A DNA stretch of 64,000 nucleotides from Pedococcus sp. 5OH_020 (GTDB lineage: Bacteria; Actinomycetota; Actinomycetes; Actinomycetales; Dermatophilaceae). Positions 26,533 through 34,411 of the stretch are shown in pieces. Both the position numbers and the translations under genes were made by a program. Below the pieces are notes generated by a model. It had not been told where the DNA came from, ran no database searches, and worked only from the letters and a program-made list of their open reading frames with translations. The DNA lies in assembly GCF_027812955.1 (NCBI RefSeq), contig NZ_JAPYZV010000005.1, positions 1 to 64,000 on the forward strand, read 5' to 3'. The first letter of the stretch is position 1; each line of letters begins with the position of its first letter.

Positions 26533-29285
26533 GTGTCGCGTCCCGACTGACAGGACGGGGCGTCGAACCGACGTCGGTACGCGACCGGCCGCTCGACCTG
26601 GTTGCCGCCGCGGCTGACGCCTCGCACTACCTGCTCACGCCGCAGGCTGTCGTGGTTGCGCGCGACGAGGCCGCGGTAGCGCGCGTCTTGGCGGCCTGCG
26701 CTGCCGAGGCGCTGCCGGTGACCTTCCGCAGCGGTGGTACGAGCCTCTCAGGCCAAGCGGGTAGTGACGGCGTGCTGCTGGACGTACGCCAAGGGTTCCG
26801 AGGGATCGAGGTCCTCGACGACGGGGCGCGGGTGCGAGTCGCCCCCGGCAGCACCGTGCGGTCGGTGAACGCTGCCCTGCGCCACCACGGGAGGATGCTG
26901 GGACCCGACCCAGCCAGTGAGTCGGCCTGCACGATCGGCGGCGTGGTGGCCAACAACTCCAGCGGGATGAGCTGCGGGATAGCGGGGAACACGTACCACA
27001 CCCTTGACGCCGTCCGGCTGGTCCTGGCCAGCGGCACGGTCGTCGACACGGCACATCGCGACGCCGACGCCCGCCTGGCTCACGACGAGCCGGCGCTGCA
27101 CGCGGGACTGCTGAGACTGCGCGACACGGTCCGCAACGATGCTGCCCTGCGGTCGCAGGTCGAGAGGCTCTTCTCCATCAAGAACACGATGGGGTACGGC
27201 GTCAACGCCTTTCTCGACCATGACTCACCGGCTGAGCTGTTGGCGCACCTCATAGTCGGCTCGGAGGGGACGCTGGCCTTCGTATCCTCAGCCACCTTCC
27301 GGACGCTGCCGGTTCGTCCTCACGCGGCCACCGGGCTGTTGGTCCTTCCCAACCTCGCCGCGGCCACCGACGTACTACCGGAGCTGGTCGCCTCCGGTGC
27401 CTCGGCCATCGAGCTGCTCGATACGCGGTCGCTGCAGCTGGCGGCTCGAGACCCGCGCGCCGTACCCGCACTGACCCACGTCGAGCTGGTCGCTCATGCA
27501 GCTCTGCTGGTGGAGTACCAGGCAGAGTCTGCCGCAACACTCGAGGCTCTGCTCGCCACGGCGGCGCCGCTGCTGAGCGGGGTCAGTACGACAACGGATG
27601 CCGCCACTCGTGCCGACCTGTGGCACGTCCGCAAGGGGCTGTACGCAACGGTTGCAGGCGCCCGACGTCCTGGGACGACTGCTCTGCTCGAGGATGTAGC
27701 CGTCCCTGTGGAGGCCCTCACGGACGCGTGCTCGGCGCTGGAGGAGGTCTTCTCCGCGCACGGCTACGACGCGGATGACACCGTCGTCTTCGGCCATGCC
27801 AAGGACGGCAACATTCATTTCATGGTCACCGAGGACCTCGGTTCCGAGGCCGGCGTGGCCCGCTATGCGGCGTTCACTGAGGACATGGTGGACGTGGTTC
27901 TCACCCGCGGCGGCACGCTGAAGGCGGAGCACGGCACGGGCCGCGTGATGGCGCCCTACGTCGAGCGACAGTACGGCGCGGCGCTGCACGGCGTCATGCG
28001 CGAGCTCAAGGCGCTCTGCGACCCGGAGGCGGTGCTGAACCCGGGCGTCGTCCTGACTGACGATCCGCAGGCCCATGTGCGCCACCTGAAGACGGTCAGT
28101 CCCATCGAGCCCGAGGTGGACCGGTGCGTCGAGTGCGGCTTCTGCGAGCCGGTGTGTCCATCTCAGGACCTGACGCTCACCCCGCGGCAGCGCATCGTCG
28201 CCCGCCGGGCAGAAGCGGCACTTCGAGCGAGCGGCGACCAGTCCGGAGCTGACGCGATCGCTGCCGACTACTCCTATGACGGCATACAGACGTGTGCTGC
28301 CGACGGGATGTGCCAGACCGTGTGCCCCGTGAGGATCGACACCGGCTCCCTGGTGCGCCGACTCCGCGCGTCCGAGCAGGGCCGTGCAGCTCAAGCGGGA
28401 GGCCGATCCGCTGCCCGGCACTGGACTGGCGCCACCGTGGTGGCGGCGCGGGGCATCTCAGCCGCCCACGCCGCACCGCGCCTGGCCACGGCGATGTCCC
28501 GGCTTGGCCGCCGCGTACTCGGCGAGGACCTCGTCCCCCTGTGGTCATCCGAGCTTCCTGGCGCAGGATCCGTCCGCCGTCAGGTGGGCGCCGCCGCCGC
28601 CGAGATCGTGCTGCTACCCAGCTGCACCGGAACGATGTTCGGTGGCGACGCTCCGACGACCGAGGCCTTCTTGGCGCTGTGCCGACGCGTCGGCGTACAG
28701 GTCAGGGTCCCCGACGAAGTGGCGTCGCTGTGTTGCGGGATGCCCTGGAGCTCGAAGGGGCTCACCGACGGCGCCGCGGTCATGGCGGCGAAGGCACGTG
28801 ACGTGTTGACCGCGGCCACCCGGGAGGGTTCGCTGACCGTCGTATCGGACGCGGCGTCGTGCAGCGAGGGGCTGGTGAAGTCGTTGCCCGACGCCCCGTT
28901 CGTGGTCGAGGACGCGGTGCCCTTCACCGCGCGGGTGCTGTTGCCCCGGCTGTCGCCTCGTCGGGTGGTCGAACGTCTGGCGCTTCATCCGACCTGCTCC
29001 TCGACCCGCACCGGTGGTAATGACGCCCTGCATGCGCTGGCGGCCGCGGTGGCGAAGGAGGTGTTCGTGCCGCCCTCGTGGGGCTGCTGCGGCTTCGCCG
29101 GCGACCGCGGTCTCCTGCACCCCGAGCTCACCGCGTCGGCCACCGCACGGCAGGCCGAAGAGGTCCGGGAGTATGGCGCCGACGCGCATGCCTCGTGTAA
29201 CCGAACCTGCGAGCTCGGCATGAGCCGCGCCGTGGGGACGCAGTACCGTCACGTGCTGACGTACCTAGAGCAAGCAACGAGGTGA
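26529..29285 (+). CDS. FAD/4Fe-4S D-2-hydroxyacid dehydrogenase (GlcD-GlcF fusion type)
   Basis: 918-residue fusion. Residues about 30-210 are a VAO-type FAD domain (TFRSGGTSLSGQAG and GPDPASESACTIGGVVANNS), followed by the FAD-oxidase C-terminal domain ending in HGTGR. Next are two 4Fe-4S motifs: CVECGFCEPVCPSQDL and CAADGMCQTVCPV. The end carries two CCG-type cysteine clusters (LCCGMPWSS and WGCCGFAGDRG, then SCNRTC). The architecture matches D-lactate/D-2-hydroxyacid dehydrogenases that pass electrons to the respiratory chain. The GTG start overlaps the PCC gene stop. It probably oxidises a hydroxyacid made or used by this operon. Confidence 0.9.
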   Translation: MSVASRLTGRGVEPTSVRDRPLDLVAAAADASHYLLTPQAVVVARDEAAVARVLAACAAEALPVTFRSGGTSLSGQAGSDGVLLDVRQGFRGIEVLDDGARVRVAPGSTVRSVNAALRHHGRMLGPDPASESACTIGGVVANNSSGMSCGIAGNTYHTLDAVRLVLASGTVVDTAHRDADARLAHDEPALHAGLLRLRDTVRNDAALRSQVERLFSIKNTMGYGVNAFLDHDSPAELLAHLIVGSEGTLAFVSSATFRTLPVRPHAATGLLVLPNLAAATDVLPELVASGASAIELLDTRSLQLAARDPRAVPALTHVELVAHAALLVEYQAESAATLEALLATAAPLLSGVSTTTDAATRADLWHVRKGLYATVAGARRPGTTALLEDVAVPVEALTDACSALEEVFSAHGYDADDTVVFGHAKDGNIHFMVTEDLGSEAGVARYAAFTEDMVDVVLTRGGTLKAEHGTGRVMAPYVERQYGAALHGVMRELKALCDPEAVLNPGVVLTDDPQAHVRHLKTVSPIEPEVDRCVECGFCEPVCPSQDLTLTPRQRIVARRAEAALRASGDQSGADAIAADYSYDGIQTCAADGMCQTVCPVRIDTGSLVRRLRASEQGRAAQAGGRSAARHWTGATVVAARGISAAHAAPRLATAMSRLGRRVLGEDLVPLWSSELPGAGSVRRQVGAAAAEIVLLPSCTGTMFGGDAPTTEAFLALCRRVGVQVRVPDEVASLCCGMPWSSKGLTDGAAVMAAKARDVLTAATREGSLTVVSDAASCSEGLVKSLPDAPFVVEDAVPFTARVLLPRLSPRRVVERLALHPTCSSTRTGGNDALHALAAAVAKEVFVPPSWGCCGFAGDRGLLHPELTASATARQAEEVREYGADAHASCNRTCELGMSRAVGTQYRHVLTYLEQATR

Positions 29286-29292
29286 TGCAGTG

Positions 29293-29796
29293 ATGACCCC
29301 ACCCCTGCAGTGGAAGGTGTCCGTCGACCCGACCGCCTGGGTCGCCACCAACGCAACTCTGGTCGGCGCGGTCACGGTCGGCCCGGAGGCGTCGGTCTGG
29401 TATGGCGCGGTACTACGCGGCGACGGTGATGCCATCGTCGTCGGGCCGCGCTCGAACCTGCAGGACGGCTGCGTGGTGCACGCCGACCCGGGGGTAGCGG
29501 TGCGCATCGGCGCCGGCGTCTCGGTCGGCCACCGGGCCGTACTCCACGGGTGCACCATTGAGGACGACGTCCTGGTCGGAATGGGTGCGATCGTCATGAA
29601 CCACGTGGTGATCGGCGCAGGGTCCGTCGTCGCTGCCGGCGCGCTGCTGCCTGAGGGACTGGTCGTTCCACCGCGGTCGCTGGTGCTCGGAATGCCGGCA
29701 AAGGTTCGGCGCGAGACGAATGACCATGAGGTCGCCGGGAACCGCGCGAACGCAGCCTCCTACGTCTCGCTGGCGGCGGCCCACCGGTCCCAGTAG
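29293..29796 (+). CDS. Gamma-carbonic-anhydrase-fold protein
   Basis: 167-residue left-handed beta-helix protein of hexapeptide repeats. The three zinc-binding His positions of gamma-class carbonic anhydrases are visible: VVHADPG, and both in VGHRAVLHGC. It resembles PaaY/YrdA proteins, some of which are thioesterases in phenylacetate and carnitine pathways, so it might serve the acyl-CoA pathway here. I prefer the ATG at 29293; a GTG at 29290 is immediately before it. It follows the dehydrogenase stop by 7 bases and is the last gene of the operon. Confidence 0.88.
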   Translation: MTPPLQWKVSVDPTAWVATNATLVGAVTVGPEASVWYGAVLRGDGDAIVVGPRSNLQDGCVVHADPGVAVRIGAGVSVGHRAVLHGCTIEDDVLVGMGAIVMNHVVIGAGSVVAAGALLPEGLVVPPRSLVLGMPAKVRRETNDHEVAGNRANAASYVSLAAAHRSQ

Positions 29797-29835
29797 GCGG
29801 CAGGACGTCCTAGTAACCCTCTCGAAGTGTCATGC

Positions 29836-29946
29836 ATGAGCGTTCACCCCGACCTGGTGCTCGGCAAGAAGAAGGAGAACCGTGAGCTCGACGCCCGGCG
29901 CCGAGTTGCGGTGGCGACCCGCACGGTCCGTCACCTCATGAGCTGA
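29836..29946 (+). CDS. Possible 36-residue basic ORF
   Basis: Between convergent genes, an ATG at 29836 opens a frame ending in TGA at 29944-29946. Codons carry the strong GC3 bias of real genes here (CTG GTG CTC GGC AAG AAG AAG GAG). The peptide is rich in Lys and Arg ([14 protein letters not shown]). It overlaps the last 11 bases of the acyl-CoA dehydrogenase gene on the other strand. There is no good ribosome binding site, so it may be a remnant. I do not recognise it. Confidence 0.25.
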   Translation: MSVHPDLVLGKKKENRELDARRRVAVATRTVRHLMS

Positions 29947-31114
29947 GGAGCTCGCGCGCCATGACGACCCGCTGGATCTGGTTGGTGCCCTCGTAGATCT
30001 GGGTGATCTTCGCGTCACGCATCATCCGCTCGACCGGGAAGTCTCGGACATACCCTGCGCCCCCGAGAAGCTGCACGGCGTCAGTGGTGACCTGCATGGC
30101 GACGTCCGAGGCGTAGCACTTGGCCGCGGCACCGAAGAACGGCAGGTCCGCGTCACCGCGCTGAGACTTCGCGGCCGCCACATAAACCAGCTGGCGAGCC
30201 GCCTGCACGGTCATAGCCATGTCGGCGAGCATGAACTGGATGCCCTGGAACTCGGCGACGTGCTTGCCGAACTGCTTGCGCTCCTTGACGTAGCCGACGG
30301 CGAAGTCGAGCGCGCCCTGGGCGATCCCTACGGCCTGAGCACCGATGGTCACGCGGGTGTGGTCCAGCGTCCGCAACGCGATCTTGAGACCCTCGCCGAC
30401 CTGGCCGACGACGCGGTCGGACGCGATGGGCACGCCGTCGAAGTGCAGCTCGCGGGTCGGGCTGCCCTTGATGCCGAGCTTGCGCTCCTTCTCCCCGAAG
30501 GTGAAGCCGGCGTCTCCCTTCTCGACCACGAACGCCGTGACGTTGCTGCCGCGCGCGCCCTCCGGATCGGTGACAGCCAGCACCGTGTAGTAGTCCGAGA
30601 CGCCGGCGTTGGTGATCCAGGACTTCTGCCCGTTGAGAACCCAGCCGTCGCCGGCCGGCGTGGCTCGGCACCTCATAGAGGCGGTGTCGGACCCGGCCTC
30701 GCGCTCTGAGAGGGCATAGGAGAACGCCGAGCGGCCCTCTCCCACGGGAGTCAGGTAGCGCTGCTTGACCTCCTCACTGGCCGCGAGGATCAGGGGCATC
30801 GTGCCGAGCTTGTTGACCGCCGGGATGAGCGATGCGGACGCGTCGACCCGGGCGACCTCCTCGATGACGATGCAGGTCGCCAGGGCGTCGGCGCCCACGC
30901 CGCCATACTGCTCGGGGATGTGCGGTGCGAAGAAGTCGGCCGCAACGAGGGCGTCGTGCGCCTCCCGCGGGTAGCGAGCCTCCTCGTCGACCTCCGCCGC
31001 GTACGGAGCGATCTTGTCCCTGGCAACCGCGCGGACGGCCTCACGCAGCGCCTCGTGGTCCTCGGAGATCGTGAACAGGTCGAAGTCAGGGGTCATTTTC
31101 GTCGTCCGGTTCAC
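29936..31114 (-). CDS. Acyl-CoA dehydrogenase
   Basis: 392-residue FAD enzyme that forms trans-2-enoyl-CoA. [16 protein letters not shown] and WITNAG are the usual FAD/substrate motifs, and the catalytic Glu is in [10 protein letters not shown] near the C-terminus, as in short/medium-chain enzymes. The GTG at 31114 overlaps the stop of the preceding dehydrogenase gene (GTGA); an ATG at 31096 is an alternative start. Co-operonic with the 3-hydroxyacyl-CoA dehydrogenase, which catalyses the third step of beta-oxidation. No enoyl-CoA hydratase is nearby on this strand. Probably controlled by the divergent TetR gene. Confidence 0.93.
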   Translation of the reverse strand: MNRTTKMTPDFDLFTISEDHEALREAVRAVARDKIAPYAAEVDEEARYPREAHDALVAADFFAPHIPEQYGGVGADALATCIVIEEVARVDASASLIPAVNKLGTMPLILAASEEVKQRYLTPVGEGRSAFSYALSEREAGSDTASMRCRATPAGDGWVLNGQKSWITNAGVSDYYTVLAVTDPEGARGSNVTAFVVEKGDAGFTFGEKERKLGIKGSPTRELHFDGVPIASDRVVGQVGEGLKIALRTLDHTRVTIGAQAVGIAQGALDFAVGYVKERKQFGKHVAEFQGIQFMLADMAMTVQAARQLVYVAAAKSQRGDADLPFFGAAAKCYASDVAMQVTTDAVQLLGGAGYVRDFPVERMMRDAKITQIYEGTNQIQRVVMARELLSS

Positions 31115-31959
31115 GCGTACGTGTAGAAGCCGCGGCCGCTCTTGCGGCCGAGCAGGCCGGCGTCGACCATCCGGGCAAGAAGCGGGGGAGCGGCGTACAA
31201 CGGCTCCTTGAACTCGTCGTAGAGCGACTCGGCAACGGCCTTGGTCGTGTCCAGGCCGATGAGGTCCGCCAGCGCCAGGGGTCCCTGCGGGTGCGCCGCT
31301 CCCAGTACCAGCCCCTTGTCGATGTCCTCGGCCGTCGCGAAACCCGACTCGAGCATTCGTATGGCCGACAGGACGAAGGGGACCAGCAGCGCGTTCACCA
31401 CGAACCCGGCCCTGTCCTGGCAGTTGATCGCCTGTTTGCCGAGAACGTCTTCAGCGAGCGCTCGCGTCCGCTCGGTCGTCTCCGTGGACGTCAGCAGGCT
31501 GGGTACGAGCTCGACCAGCTTGAGCACCGGCACCGGGTTGAAGAAGTGCATTCCGATGACGTTCTCCGGGCGTGAGGTCACCACGCCGAGCTTCATGATC
31601 GGGATCGAGGAAGTGTTCGATGCAAGGATTGCCGACGACGAGACCACGATCGCATCGAGCCGACGGAAGAGCTCGGTCTTGGCAGTCTCCTCCTCGATGA
31701 TGGCCTCGATGACCACCTCACGGTCCGCCAGCGCCCCGAGGTCGGTCACGACCGCCAGTCGACCCAGGACCTCACTCGAAGAGACGATCTTCCCTCGAGA
31801 CTCCGCCCGCTCCAAGGACTTACGCAGCCGAGACAGGCCCGCCTGAGCCGCACCTTCGGTGGACTCCACGACGACCACGTCGAGCCCCGCACGGGCACAG
31901 ACCTCCGCGACCCCGGCACCCATCAGCCCGCAGCCGACCACACCGATCTTCTCAGTCAT
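31111..31959 (-). CDS. 3-hydroxybutyryl-CoA dehydrogenase
   Basis: 282-residue NAD-dependent 3-hydroxyacyl-CoA dehydrogenase of the Hbd/FadB2/PaaH type. The NAD-binding motif [19 protein letters not shown] is at the N-terminus, [13 protein letters not shown] carries the catalytic His, and [13 protein letters not shown] is the signature region. It oxidises 3-hydroxyacyl-CoA to 3-ketoacyl-CoA. It is the first gene of a two-gene operon, and its start lies 78 bases from the divergent TetR gene. Confidence 0.93.
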   Translation of the reverse strand: MTEKIGVVGCGLMGAGVAEVCARAGLDVVVVESTEGAAQAGLSRLRKSLERAESRGKIVSSSEVLGRLAVVTDLGALADREVVIEAIIEEETAKTELFRRLDAIVVSSSAILASNTSSIPIMKLGVVTSRPENVIGMHFFNPVPVLKLVELVPSLLTSTETTERTRALAEDVLGKQAINCQDRAGFVVNALLVPFVLSAIRMLESGFATAEDIDKGLVLGAAHPQGPLALADLIGLDTTKAVAESLYDEFKEPLYAAPPLLARMVDAGLLGRKSGRGFYTYA

Positions 31960-31984
31960 CCTTCAACCTCCACGCGGTACGGGA

Positions 31985-32009
31985 TACCATCGTTATGGTA
32001 CTCAGTACC
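31985..32009. promoter_or_regulatory. Overlapping palindromes, probable TetR operator
   Basis: Two inverted repeats overlap in the 78-base divergent intergenic region: TACCAT-CGTT-ATGGTA (31985-32000) and GGTAC-TCA-GTACC (31997-32009). The partly repeated GGTAC theme also appears at 31976-31980. A TetR regulator gene starts 29 bases away, and TetR proteins usually bind such palindromes to repress themselves and the divergent operon. Confidence 0.65.
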
Positions 32010-32037
32010 GCCGTACAGGACAAGTGCAGGAGGACAG

Positions 32038-32706
32038 ATGACCAGCACCACGACAGAGAGGCTCACGGATGCAGCGTTCGCGCTTTTCGACCAGCGGGGC
32101 TTCGCAGAGACCACCGTTGACGAGATCGCCCAGCGGGCCGGAACGGGGAGGACGACCTTCTTCAGGCACTTCGCCACCAAGGAGGATGTGATCTTTCCCG
32201 ACCACGACGCGTTGCTCGCCGAGGTGGACGAGCACCTGCGCGCCTCGACGAGCCCGAGTGTCTCAGTGGCGGTGGCGGGCGCCGCTCGCCAGGTGCTTCT
32301 GCACTACCTGGGCGAGGGCAGCCGGGCTCGAAGCCGGTACCGGCTGACTTCGACCGTCCCGGCCCTTCGTGACCGAGAGATCGCAGGGCAGCACCGGTAC
32401 GAGCGCACCTTTCGCGAGTACATCCGCGAACGGATGGGCGACGGCCCGGACGCCGACCTGCTGGCCGAGCTCATGGCCAGCGCGGTGGTGACCACTCACA
32501 ACCACGTTCTCCGGTGCTGGCTGCGCGGCCAGACCACCACTCCTGAGCAGGACTTCGAAACCGCGATGGCCCGCACCATCCAGCTCTTCGAAGGCGGGGC
32601 CGCGGACTCCGTGGGTGCGGCTCAGGCCGCGGAGGTCATCGTCGTGCGGACAACCGGTACGGTCGCTGACATTCTCGGCGCGTTGGCTCCCTTCACCGCC
32701 GCCTAG
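32038..32706 (+). CDS. TetR/AcrR-family regulator
   Basis: 222-residue TetR regulator. The N-terminal helix-turn-helix is RGFAETTVDEIAQRAGTGRT then FFRHFATKEDV, a canonical recognition helix. The C-terminal ligand domain is unassigned. An excellent AGGAGG (32028-32033) precedes the ATG. Divergent from the acyl-CoA dehydrogenase operon, so an acyl-CoA is the likely ligand. Confidence 0.9.
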   Translation: MTSTTTERLTDAAFALFDQRGFAETTVDEIAQRAGTGRTTFFRHFATKEDVIFPDHDALLAEVDEHLRASTSPSVSVAVAGAARQVLLHYLGEGSRARSRYRLTSTVPALRDREIAGQHRYERTFREYIRERMGDGPDADLLAELMASAVVTTHNHVLRCWLRGQTTTPEQDFETAMARTIQLFEGGAADSVGAAQAAEVIVVRTTGTVADILGALAPFTAA

Positions 32707-32722
32707 GGTTGGACCGGAATCA

Positions 32723-32751
32723 GCTGCGTCGCACCCGGTGACGGACGCAGC
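32723..32751. terminator. Hairpin between convergent genes
   Basis: GCTGCGTC (32723-32730) pairs perfectly with GACGCAGC (32744-32751) around a 13-base loop, between the TetR stop (32706) and the CocE-1 stop (32761). Confidence 0.5.
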
Positions 32752-32760
32752 CGACTGGGG

Positions 32761-34404
32761 TTACCCGGGGACCACTGGAAGCGTGATGAACGACCCGGTG
32801 TGCTGACCGAGGTGAATTGTTTGCGTGGCGACCTTCATGGCGCCCGAATCGCGGCCGTCCAGGGTGTTCAAGTTCCGGTCCCATCGCGGGAAGCAGCTGG
32901 AGGTCACCTGCACGCGGATGCGGTGTCCCTTAGCGAACACCATGCTGGTGGACCACAGGTCGATGCCGACGTCTTGGGCGACCCCAGGCTCCATGAGCAG
33001 TCGCGTGATCCCATCGGTCACATTGTAGGAGCGCCCGTCCGGGTGGACATCGCACAGGCGCACGACCCAGTCACAGGTTGGTGCGTCTGACTCCACGGTG
33101 AGCGTTGCGGAGACCCTTCCCGTCACCTCAACGTCGTGAACAAGCACCTCCGAGGTGAACACCACGACGTCGTCTCGGCTCTCCACACGTGCCTGGTCGA
33201 ACACGCCGGCAGGGAACCCCGCCATGAGCGTCGCACCGCCGCACGTCGGCACCGGATCGCGCGGATCGTAGGCATAGTGCCGGCTACCGGGCTTGAGCGT
33301 GTCTCGGCTGCCGAGGGAGCCGTCGGCAGCCAGGAAGTACGCAGTGTCTACGGCTCGCGCCGGAGGCCATTCGGCCTCGTAGCGCCACTCGTTCGCCCCC
33401 ATCACGAAGATCTGCACCGGCTGACCGCCTGTCCCGGCAGCATCCGTCGACAGCTGGTGCTGCAGCCAGTCGAAGGCCATCCCGGGTATCCAGGCCGTCG
33501 AGCCTTGGCTCGAACCGTCCGAAGCGACGCCGAAGTCCGCCTCACCTTGGCAGGGTGCCTGGCTGACGTGCTGCCACGGTCCGATGACGAGCTTGGCGAC
33601 CACGCGGTCGCTGATCTCGAGAAAGTTGTCGATGGTCCCCTGGAGGAAGACGTCGAACCAGCCGCCGATGTTGAGGCTGGGCACCTGCACCTGGTCGACC
33701 AGGTCGGCGGCCTGCGCTGCGGCCCGGGCATCTGGACGCGTCAGTGATGGCGCACCGTGGCGGTCCAGCACAGGGTCGATCGCTGTGAGTAGCTCCCAGT
33801 ACGTGCGACTGGCGAGGTGGTCGAAGTCGTCGACCATCGAGGCCAAGCGTTCGGCTCGCCGCAGCTCGTCGTCCGAATGCTCGCGTGCCACGACATCGAA
33901 GCCAGTGAGCAGCCCCCAGAAGGTGTTCAGACCAAGCTCTTCTGCCCCACCGCGGGCCGCGAGCCCGTCATCGGGATCCCGCCACGTCATGGTTGGCACG
34001 ATGGCGCGTAGGGAAGGGGGTTGCTGGGACGCGGCCTGCCATTGGGCATTCCCCAGGTAGCTCATTCCCCACATCCCGACTCGGCCGCTCGAACCGGGCA
34101 GCGTGGCCGCCCATTCGATCGTGTCTGCCCCGTCGAGGTCCTCGCCGACGAATGGCTTCCAGGGACCGTCCCCTTCCGAGGCGTACCGCCCGCGGGTGTC
34201 CTGGACCACGGTGATGAACCCTCTACGGACTGCTGCCCACGGGTCCAGATGAAGGATCTCGATGGAGCTCAAGCGGTCGTAGGGAGTGCGCGCGACGATC
34301 ACTGGCCAAGGTCCGTCGCCCATCGGACGGTAGACATCAGCGCGCAGGAGGACGCCATCGCGCATTCTGACCTCCACGTCATACTCGATGACGGCACCAG
34401 CCAT
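32761..34404 (-). CDS. CocE/NonD-family hydrolase (copy 1)
   Basis: 547-residue serine hydrolase of the cocaine esterase / X-Pro dipeptidyl-peptidase family, acting on esters or amides. Near the start, RMRDGVLLRADVYRP and VIVARTPYD are family motifs. The nucleophile lies in GMWGMSYLGN, and the C-terminal jelly-roll domain ends with QVTSSCFPRWDRN. I choose the ATG at 34404 because the CocE core begins here and it falls 7 bases after the upstream gene's stop; the frame is open upstream to 34569. No signal peptide, so probably cytoplasmic. A close paralogue of similar length lies at 58.0 kb. Confidence 0.9.
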   Translation of the reverse strand: MAGAVIEYDVEVRMRDGVLLRADVYRPMGDGPWPVIVARTPYDRLSSIEILHLDPWAAVRRGFITVVQDTRGRYASEGDGPWKPFVGEDLDGADTIEWAATLPGSSGRVGMWGMSYLGNAQWQAASQQPPSLRAIVPTMTWRDPDDGLAARGGAEELGLNTFWGLLTGFDVVAREHSDDELRRAERLASMVDDFDHLASRTYWELLTAIDPVLDRHGAPSLTRPDARAAAQAADLVDQVQVPSLNIGGWFDVFLQGTIDNFLEISDRVVAKLVIGPWQHVSQAPCQGEADFGVASDGSSQGSTAWIPGMAFDWLQHQLSTDAAGTGGQPVQIFVMGANEWRYEAEWPPARAVDTAYFLAADGSLGSRDTLKPGSRHYAYDPRDPVPTCGGATLMAGFPAGVFDQARVESRDDVVVFTSEVLVHDVEVTGRVSATLTVESDAPTCDWVVRLCDVHPDGRSYNVTDGITRLLMEPGVAQDVGIDLWSTSMVFAKGHRIRVQVTSSCFPRWDRNLNTLDGRDSGAMKVATQTIHLGQHTGSFITLPVVPG

Positions 34405-34411
34405 GGGACTC

